Source: JAHEFX01 sp964614585
GTDB lineage: Bacteria; Actinomycetota; Acidimicrobiia; Spongiisociales; JAENVV01
DNA: 9,929 nt
Reading direction: 5' to 3'
Assembly (NCBI GenBank): GCA_964614585.1
Contig: CAZTLW010000088.1
Location: forward strand, 1 to 9,929
Shown piece by piece: positions 5,782-9,929 of this stretch. Each line of letters opens with the position of its first letter. Positions within the stretch are counted from its first letter, which is position 1. Both the position numbers and the translations under genes were made by a program. A model generated the notes under the pieces. The model was not told where the DNA came from. It saw only the letters and a program-made list of their open reading frames with translations, and did not search any database.

Positions 5782-5962
5782 AGGAAATCCCCCCGACGGG
5801 GGGATGGGTCCCACCGGCCGACCTAGGAGGCCGGTGGGAGGGGGGCGGTGCCGGGGAGCGGCGATGGCGTCCGTGAATCCGGATTCTCGCACGCGATTCG
5901 GCTCCCCCCTCCCACTCCGCTTCGCTCCGTGGGTCCCATCCCCCCTTGCGGGGGGATCTCCT
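5782..5962. repeat. About 180-bp non-coding fold-back element with inverted ends
   Basis: The gap between the mdh stop and the convergent gene (5749-5974) holds an element bounded by imperfect inverted ends, 5782-5814 and 5929-5962. Read outward-in they match at nearly every base apart from an A/G change, one extra base and the loops. Each end itself contains a hairpin with identical stem ATCCCCCC/GGGGGGAT (5787-5805 with loop GAC; 5938-5957 with loop TTGC). Inside are an 11-bp hairpin (5809-5819 with 5829-5839, loop containing CCTAGG), a pairing of GGGAGGGGGG (5836-5845) with CCCCCCTCCC (5904-5913), and a perfect 12-bp palindrome GAATCCGGATTC (5875-5886). No ORF of credible coding quality lies in it and no clear target-site duplication flanks it. 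It may be a MITE-like or REP-like element, or a large bidirectional terminator. Confidence 0.65.
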
Positions 5963-5974
5963 GCTCTCTCCTCC

Positions 5975-6655
5975 TCAGGTCTCCGTCCGCACGTACCGCC
6001 TGGCGTTGCCATTCCGGCCCACCTCGGTGAGGGTGCCCATCGCCGCGAGGCAGTAGACGGCCTGCTGGGCGAGTCGCCTCGGGATGCCGGCCGACTCCGC
6101 CAGCTCGGCGGTGCCGAATTCGATCGGAACGTCCTCGGGGACCAGCGCCAGCGCGTCCTCCGGGGAGCCCAGCACGACATCGTCGACCACCTCGAGCAGG
6201 TGGCGCTCCTCGGTGACCCAGCCTCGGCGGCGCCAGGCCTTGCCCTCGTGGTGGCGGCGGACCTGGCGTTGGATGGTGCCGACCACCTGGATCTCGAGGT
6301 GGGGGTGGGCGAGCAGCGTGGGGAACGAGACGAGGCGGGCGAAGATGGCCATCGTCGACTCTCGCTTCGGTGACCAGCGGTCGGAGACGACCTCACCGTC
6401 ATCGGACACCTTCGTGACCTTCGTGCGGGCCGCCAGGGGAGCGACGATGCGGACACGGTGGCGGTCGAGCAGCGTGTCGAGCTTGGGGCCGAGCGCCGAG
6501 AAGCCGCCGGTCTGCACCTCGATGAGCAGGTCGTCCCGGACCACGTCGACCACGAAGCCGTCGACCGGCACCTCGAGTCGGTCGCCGGGCTCGGCCACCC
6601 ACGCCTTGAGGGCGGCATGGAGTGGGCCTTCGCGCAGGGTGCCGATGTCGCTCAT
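5975..6655 (-). CDS. Hypothetical protein: PD-(D/E)XK-like N-terminal domain plus C-terminal winged helix
   Basis: I do not recognise a named family for this 226-residue protein. The N-terminal 65 residues have the order expected of a restriction-endonuclease-like core: Glu9 in a first helix (R-E-G-P-L-H-A-A-L-K), then a strand pair with Asp37 (V-V-D-V-V), then E46-V-Q48 in L-L-I-E-V-Q-T, where an active nuclease would normally have E-x-K. Lys58 follows in a helix and could compensate. A long middle part (about 85-165) is rich in Arg, His and Glu. The last 50 residues (E-L-A-E-S-A-G-I-P-R-R-L-A-Q-Q-A-V-Y-C-L onward) look like a winged helix ending in a basic wing. DNA or RNA binding is inferred. 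ATG 6655 is chosen because CACCCT, a weak -10-like word, ends 9 bases upstream, the same spacing as at 4122; there is no ribosome site. It is divergent from the SRPBCC gene and convergent with mdh. Confidence 0.75.
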   Translation of the reverse strand: MSDIGTLREGPLHAALKAWVAEPGDRLEVPVDGFVVDVVRDDLLIEVQTGGFSALGPKLDTLLDRHRVRIVAPLAARTKVTKVSDDGEVVSDRWSPKRESTMAIFARLVSFPTLLAHPHLEIQVVGTIQRQVRRHHEGKAWRRRGWVTEERHLLEVVDDVVLGSPEDALALVPEDVPIEFGTAELAESAGIPRRLAQQAVYCLAAMGTLTEVGRNGNARRYVRTET

Positions 6656-6705
6656 GGGCGCTTCAGGGTGGCAGGCGGCCCCCATCGATTGGCGCACCGG
6701 CCCCG

Positions 6706-6711
6706 TATCGT
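6706..6711 (+). promoter_or_regulatory. Putative -10 element (TATCGT) for the SRPBCC gene
   Basis: TATCGT lies 23 bases upstream of ATG 6735. The leader carries a near-perfect ribosome site, AGGAGGT at 6724-6730. The divergent neighbour starts at 6655, leaving a 79-bp shared spacer. Confidence 0.45.
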
Positions 6712-6734
6712 TGGGTACTCGCCAGGAGGTCCCC

Positions 6735-7166
6735 ATGCCGCAACAGACCATCACCGTGTCGACCGATCGCAGTCCCGAGGACGTCTTCGCCTACCTCGCC
6801 GACTTCCGATCCGTGGCCGAGTGGGATCCCGGCGTGACGAACGTCGAGCTCGTCTCCGGCACCCCCGGCGAGGGCGACGCCGTCTACGACGTCACCACGA
6901 GCTCGGGGATCGAGCTCCGCTACGAGGTCACCGAGTTCATCCCGGGCCATCGGTTCACCCTCATCGCCGACAACGGCCGGTTCCGTTCGGTCGACGTGAT
7001 CAGCGTGGAGCGGGGCGGAGCAGGGGCCGTCGCCACCTACGACGCCACCCTCACCTTCTCGGGGTCGCTGAACTTCCTGTCCCCGCTGCTCGCCCCGGTC
7101 TTCAAGCGGGTCGCCGACAAGGCCGGTGCCGGCCTCGAGCGCGCCCTCGACGGCAAGCTGGTGTAG
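6735..7166 (+). CDS. SRPBCC family (polyketide cyclase/START-like) protein
   Basis: This 143-residue protein has the helix-grip fold used to bind hydrophobic ligands. It opens with a strand I-T-V-S-T-D-R-S-P-E-D-V-F-A-Y-L-A-D-F (6-24), the hallmark first strand and helix of SRPBCC proteins, followed by V-A-E-W-D-P-G-V (27-34), the usual W-D/N-P turn. A run of antiparallel strands follows, and a long C-terminal helix (about 116-138, F-K-R-V-A-D-K-A-G-A-G-L-E) forms the lid of the cavity. No catalytic residues can be named and no ligand can be assigned. It is likely a single-gene unit with its own -10 and an excellent ribosome site, terminated at the hairpin 7219-7253. The stop TAG is 16 bases before the first GTAC array. 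Confidence 0.9.
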   Translation: MPQQTITVSTDRSPEDVFAYLADFRSVAEWDPGVTNVELVSGTPGEGDAVYDVTTSSGIELRYEVTEFIPGHRFTLIADNGRFRSVDVISVERGGAGAVATYDATLTFSGSLNFLSPLLAPVFKRVADKAGAGLERALDGKLV

Positions 7167-7182
7167 GCACCGCCTGCCAGGG

Positions 7183-7210
7183 GTACGACGGTACGACCGT
7201 ACGTCGGTAC
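7183..7210 (+). repeat. Left GTAC array: four GTAC words at exact 8-bp period
   Basis: GTAC occurs at 7183, 7191, 7199 and 7207, each followed by a variable tetramer (GACG, GACC, GTCG, TACA). The array begins 16 bases after the SRPBCC stop. Over 28 bp it is the inverted partner of the right array, with about 4 mismatches, all in the variable tetramers. Confidence 0.8.
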
Positions 7211-7218
7211 TACAGATG

Positions 7219-7253
7219 ACAAGGGCCCCGGGCTCGATGCCCGGGGCCCTTGT
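7219..7253. terminator. Strong 15-bp hairpin, probable bidirectional terminator
   Basis: A perfect 15-bp stem (7219-7233 with 7239-7253) closes a 5-base loop (TCGAT). It lies between the convergent SRPBCC and SCP2-like genes and contains the GGGCCCCGGGC core often seen in terminators of high-GC genomes. There is no long T tract. It sits inside the larger inverted repeat formed by the two GTAC arrays. Confidence 0.8.
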
Positions 7254-7256
7254 TGC

Positions 7257-7292
7257 GTACCGTCGTACCGAAGTACCGTCGTACTTCAGTAC
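7257..7292 (+). repeat. Right GTAC array: five GTAC words at exact 8-bp period
   Basis: GTAC occurs at 7257, 7265, 7273, 7281 and 7289, with tetramers CGTC, CGAA, CGTC and TTCA between them. The last unit runs into the SCP2-like gene: its Tyr codon and stop (TAC TGA on the minus strand) are made from the array. The 12-mer GTACCGTCGTAC occurs twice here, and its reverse complement once in the left array. Confidence 0.8.
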
Positions 7293-7672
7293 TCCGTGTC
7301 CATGCTCTCGCCGAGGCTGGTCCAGGCCGAGATGATGTTCTGGTGCATCATCAGTGTGGCGAGGTTGCCCGCCACCTTGATCTTGCCCGTCATGAAGGCC
7401 ATCTGGGTGTTCAACTCGCCCTTGGCGATGCCGACGGCCGTCGCGTAGTCGCTGGTGACGGTCACGTCCGGCTCGTCGAGCTCCCCCTTGGCGACCTGGG
7501 TCTGCCCGGAGTCGATCGACAGGAAGTAGTCGACCTCACCGACGTCGGCGACGTCGGTGACCTTGAACTGGACCTTCAGGTCCTTGCCGGCGGCAGCCGA
7601 GGTGAACGTCGGGTCCGTCTTGACGGCGCTGTCGGCGGCCTCGAACCACTCGTCGGACAGGAACTTCGCCAT
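7286..7672 (-). CDS. SCP2 sterol-binding domain protein
   Basis: This stand-alone SCP2-type lipid-carrier domain of 128 residues is presumably cytosolic and binds a fatty-acyl or other hydrophobic ligand. It opens M-A-K-F-L-S-D-E-W (common in actinobacterial SCP2-like proteins), continues with antiparallel strands (V-Q-F-K-V-T-D-V; D-Y-F-L-S-I-D), and ends with the diagnostic block A-K-G-E-L-N-T-Q-M-A-F-M-T-G-K-I-K-V-A-G-N (83-103) and a C-terminal helix. The start has a good ribosome site (AAAAGGAG on the minus strand, just upstream of the 7673-7681 G/C run). It lies 46 bases downstream of sdhB on the same strand but has its own -10-like element, so it may be read both with sdhB and independently. 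Its last codons fall in the right GTAC array. Confidence 0.9.
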   Translation of the reverse strand: MAKFLSDEWFEAADSAVKTDPTFTSAAAGKDLKVQFKVTDVADVGEVDYFLSIDSGQTQVAKGELDEPDVTVTSDYATAVGIAKGELNTQMAFMTGKIKVAGNLATLMMHQNIISAWTSLGESMDTEY

Positions 7673-7704
7673 GGGGGCGTCTCCTTTTGATCGCTCTGGT
7701 GCCG

Positions 7705-7710
7705 AGGGTA
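7705..7710 (-). promoter_or_regulatory. Putative -10 element (TACCCT) for the SCP2-like gene
   Basis: On the minus strand TACCCT (7710 to 7705) lies in the 46-bp gap after sdhB, 32 bases before ATG 7672. It is the same word as at 4137-4132. No terminator-like hairpin is seen between sdhB and this element. Confidence 0.4.
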
Positions 7711-7718
7711 GTGGGCGT

Positions 7719-8483
7719 TCAGCTGCCCTGGCTCAGCAGGCGCCGATTCTTGAACTTCGCCTTCACGTAGTCGCGGTTCATCAGCGCGATGAAGTCGATC
7801 GAGATCGACTTCGGGCAGGCCGTCTGGCACTCGCCGAAGTTCGTGCACGAGCCGAACCAGCGGTCCATCTCGTCCACCATCGCCTCCACCCGCATGTAGC
7901 GCTCGGGCTGGCCCTGGGGGAGCAGGTTCAGGTGGGCGACCTTGGCCGCCGTGAAGAGGTGGGCGGCGCCGTTCGGGCAGGCGGCCACGCAGGCCCCGCA
8001 CCCGATGCAGGCGGCCGCGTCGAAGGCGGTGTCGGCGACCGACTTCGGCACGGGAATCAGGTTGGCGTCGGGCGCCGAACCGGTGTTCACCGAGATGTAG
8101 CCGCCGGCTGCCACCACGTCGTCGAGGTGCGCTCGTTCGACGATGAGGTCCTTGATGAGGGGGAACCCCGCCGCCCGCCACGGCTCGACGGTGATCGTGG
8201 CGCCGTCGGAGAACTTGCGCATGTGGAGCTGGCACGTGGCGGTCCCGAGCTGGGGGCCGTGGGGTACGCCGTCGATGACCAACCCGCACGTGCCGCAGAT
8301 CCCCTCCCGGCAGTCCGACTCGAACTCGATGGGCTCCTTGCCCTCGATCACGAGCCGGTCGTTGAGGATGTCGAGCATCTCGAGGAAGGACATCTCCTCG
8401 CTCACCCCGTCGACGACGTGCTCTTCGAAGCGGCCGTCGGCGGTGGGGGAGGCTTGCCGCCAGACGCGGAGGGTGACCTTCAC
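7719..8483 (-). CDS. sdhB: Succinate dehydrogenase iron-sulfur subunit (Sdh1 type)
   Basis: This 254-residue iron-sulfur subunit carries electrons from the flavoprotein to the membrane quinone site. The [2Fe-2S] ligands are Cys58, Cys63, Cys66 and Cys84 (D-C-R-E-G-I-C-G-T-C). The C-terminal ferredoxin-like domain has C159-I-G-C162-G-A-C165-V-A-A-C169-P and then C213-T-N-F-G-E-C219-Q-T-A-C223-P-K, enough for the [4Fe-4S] and [3Fe-4S] centres. The unusual second motif, with five residues between the first two cysteines, is as I recall it in mycobacterial Sdh1. Translation starts at GTG 8483, which overlaps the sdhA stop as GTGA. A ribosome site (AGAGGAG on the minus strand) lies inside the end of sdhA. 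An in-frame extension to 8924 overlaps sdhA and is not real. Confidence 0.96.
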   Translation of the reverse strand: MKVTLRVWRQASPTADGRFEEHVVDGVSEEMSFLEMLDILNDRLVIEGKEPIEFESDCREGICGTCGLVIDGVPHGPQLGTATCQLHMRKFSDGATITVEPWRAAGFPLIKDLIVERAHLDDVVAAGGYISVNTGSAPDANLIPVPKSVADTAFDAAACIGCGACVAACPNGAAHLFTAAKVAHLNLLPQGQPERYMRVEAMVDEMDRWFGSCTNFGECQTACPKSISIDFIALMNRDYVKAKFKNRRLLSQGS

Positions 8484-9929
8484 TTGTAGCTCCTCTGGGT
8501 CGGGGTGACGTCCTCGAAGACGAGGTCCTCCTTGTGGAGGTTCCATTCGCCGCCGTGCCACTCCCACGCCGAGACGTAGGCGTAGTCCTCGTCGTCTCGC
8601 TTGGCCTCCCCCTCGGGGGTCTGGTGTTCGACCCGGAAGTGGGCCCCGCAGGACTCCTCCCGGTCGAGGGCGTCGAGGCACATGAGCTCGGCGAGCTCGA
8701 AGAAGTCGGACACCCGCCCGACCTTCTCGAGCGACGAGTTGACGGTGTCGCCCGAGCCGGGGACCCGGACGTCGTTGTGGAACTCCTCCGCCAGGGCGGG
8801 GATCTCCGAGAGGGCCTTCTCGAGCCCGGCCTGGCTGCGTTCCATGCCGCAGTAGTCCCAGACGATCTTGCCGAGCTCGCGGTGGAACCAGTCGACGGTG
8901 CGGGTGCCGCGCTTGGACAACCACATGCGGGCCTCGTCCTCGACGCCCGCCAACGCCTCGGCGAAGACCGGGTCGGAGGTGGGCACCGGATCGGTGTTGA
9001 GCCAGTCGGCGAGGTAGTCGCCGATCGTGTACGGCAGCACGAAGTAGCCGTCGGCCAGTCCCTGCATGAGGGCCGATGCCCCGAGGCGGTTCGCCCCATG
9101 GTCGGAGAAGTTGGCCTCGCCGATGGCGTACAGGCCGGGGATGGTCGTCATGAGGTGGTAGTCCACCCAGAGCCCTCCCATCGTGTAGTGGGGGGCGGGG
9201 AAGATGCGCATCGGCACCTGGTAGGGGTCCTCGTCGGTGATGCGCTCGTACATCTCGAAGAGGTTCCCGTACCGCTCCCCGATCTTGTCGGCGCCGACCC
9301 GGGCGATCGAGTCCTCGAAGTCGAGGTAGACGCCGTTCTTGAGCGGGCCGACCCCGCGGCCCTCGTCGACGACCGTCTTGGCGTTGCGTGAGGCCACGTC
9401 CCGGGGCACGAGGTTCCCGAAGGCCGGGTACTTGCGCTCGAGGAAGTAGTCGCGGTCCTCGTCGGGGATCTGGCCGGGCGGCCGGGATTCGTCCGGATTC
9501 TTCGGCACCCAGATACGACCGTCGTTGCGCAACGACTCGGACATCAGGGTGAGCTTCGACTGGAACTCGTCCGAGGAGGGGATGCAGGTGGGGTGGATCT
9601 GGGTGAAGTTGGGGTTGGCGAAGAACGCCCCCTTGCGATGCGCCCGCCAGATGGCGGTCGCGTTGCAGTACATGGCGTTCGTCGACAGGTAGTAGACGTT
9701 CGAGTAGCCGCCCGTGCCGAGCACGACGGCGTGGCCCGAGTGGGTCGTCACCTCGCCGGTCGACAGGTTGCGGGTGACGATGCCCACCGCCCGGCCGTCC
9801 TTCAGCACGACGTCGAGCAGTTCCTCCCGGGTGTGGAGGTTGACGGTGCCGGCATGGACCTGCCGCATGAGCGCGGAGTAGGCCCCCAGGAGCAGCTGCT
9901 GGCCGGTCTGGCCCCGGGCATAGAACGTG
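8480..9929 (-). CDS. sdhA: Succinate dehydrogenase flavoprotein subunit, 5' end cut by window edge
   Basis: This flavoprotein oxidises succinate to fumarate with FAD. The first full visible codon starts at 9928 and 482 residues are visible; relatives are about 640 residues, so roughly 160 N-terminal residues, including the FAD glycine motif and the flavin-linked histidine, lie outside the window. Visible signatures in order are Y-A-R-G-Q-T-G-Q-Q-L-L-L-G-A-Y, a second FAD-contact segment V-V-L-G-T-G-G-Y, H-P-T-C-I-P (substrate histidine), M-S-E-S-L-R-N-D-G-R, V-P-R-D-V-A-S-R (catalytic arginine), H-Y-T-M-G-G (9173-9190) and H-G-A-N-R-L-G-A-S-A-L. These strings match mycobacterial Sdh1 (Rv0248c) closely as I remember it. 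ATG 9868 is internal, not the start. The gene overlaps sdhB by 4 bp. The membrane-anchor gene probably lies upstream, beyond the right edge. Confidence 0.97.
   Translation of the reverse strand, partial: TFYARGQTGQQLLLGAYSALMRQVHAGTVNLHTREELLDVVLKDGRAVGIVTRNLSTGEVTTHSGHAVVLGTGGYSNVYYLSTNAMYCNATAIWRAHRKGAFFANPNFTQIHPTCIPSSDEFQSKLTLMSESLRNDGRIWVPKNPDESRPPGQIPDEDRDYFLERKYPAFGNLVPRDVASRNAKTVVDEGRGVGPLKNGVYLDFEDSIARVGADKIGERYGNLFEMYERITDEDPYQVPMRIFPAPHYTMGGLWVDYHLMTTIPGLYAIGEANFSDHGANRLGASALMQGLADGYFVLPYTIGDYLADWLNTDPVPTSDPVFAEALAGVEDEARMWLSKRGTRTVDWFHRELGKIVWDYCGMERSQAGLEKALSEIPALAEEFHNDVRVPGSGDTVNSSLEKVGRVSDFFELAELMCLDALDREESCGAHFRVEHQTPEGEAKRDDEDYAYVSAWEWHGGEWNLHKEDLVFEDVTPTQRSYK

Noticed and set aside
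5782..5962. Insertion-sequence remnant with target-site duplication
   Set aside because: No transposase fragment and no clear direct repeats flank the inverted ends, so only a MITE-like or REP-like possibility is kept.
5749..5974. Short open frames through the fold-back element
   Set aside because: They are Pro/Arg/Gly-rich translations of G/C tracts and palindromes with no convincing ribosome site; secondary structure explains the composition.
7183..7292. GTAC arrays as a CRISPR or as coding repeats
   Set aside because: The repeat unit is only 8 bp with 4-bp spacers, far below CRISPR dimensions, and there are no cas genes. The short frames through it have no ribosome site or family resemblance.
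7576..9099. 507-codon open frame on the minus strand and a 285-codon frame on the plus strand across sdhAB
   Set aside because: Both are out-of-frame shadows of sdhA and sdhB, whose products carry all expected motifs. The shadow products are Arg/Ser/Pro-rich or have no recognisable motif.

Overview
The window is a high-GC (by eye near 70 percent), densely coding stretch of bacterial chromosome, most likely from an actinomycete-like organism, possibly an uncultured Acidimicrobiia. This rests on strong G/C preference at third codon positions, TANNNT-type -10 elements without clear -35 boxes, probable leaderless genes, and a succinate dehydrogenase that closely resembles the mycobacterial Sdh1 type. 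I see no phage, integrase, transposase, CRISPR, rRNA or tRNA sequence. The taxonomic placement is inference.

Layout, left to right. 32-759: a chagasin-like protease-inhibitor lipoprotein and a dodecin (both +). A hairpin terminator (789-814) separates them from a convergent UPF0316/DUF2179 membrane protein (817-1338, -). That gene is divergent from a retinol-dehydrogenase-like SDR (1412-2272, +), and both appear leaderless. The SDR runs directly into a 47-residue lipoprotein gene (2272-2415), which meets a convergent GNAT-like gene (2412-2858, -) at a shared CTAG double stop. A zinc-metallopeptidase-like lipoprotein (2983-4122, -) is divergent from a VOC/PhnB-like protein (4208-4675, +), followed by malate dehydrogenase (4759-5748, +). 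A roughly 180 bp non-coding fold-back element (5782-5962) separates mdh from a convergent nuclease-fold/winged-helix hypothetical protein (5975-6655, -). That gene is divergent from an SRPBCC protein (6735-7166, +). The SRPBCC gene converges on an SCP2-like protein (7286-7672, -) across a hairpin flanked by two GTAC arrays of exact 8-bp period. The window ends in sdhB (7719-8483, -) and the 3' three quarters of sdhA (8480-9929, -, cut by the window edge).

How the genes work together. The clearest pathway link is the TCA cycle: mdh and sdhAB lie within 3 kb of each other but on opposite strands and in separate transcription units. sdhA and sdhB overlap by 4 bp and must form one operon whose promoter and membrane-anchor gene lie beyond the right edge. 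Most other genes are single-gene units (accessory enzymes, small binding proteins, three lipoproteins) with short divergent or convergent spacers.

The least ordinary content is non-coding: the GTAC 8-bp arrays around the 7219-7253 hairpin, the fold-back element at 5782-5962, and the probable back-to-back leaderless promoters at 1338/1412. I did not find a convincing new multi-gene system such as a defence island or biosynthetic cluster. The best gene-level candidate for a new biochemical activity is the ExQ nuclease-fold protein at 5975-6655.
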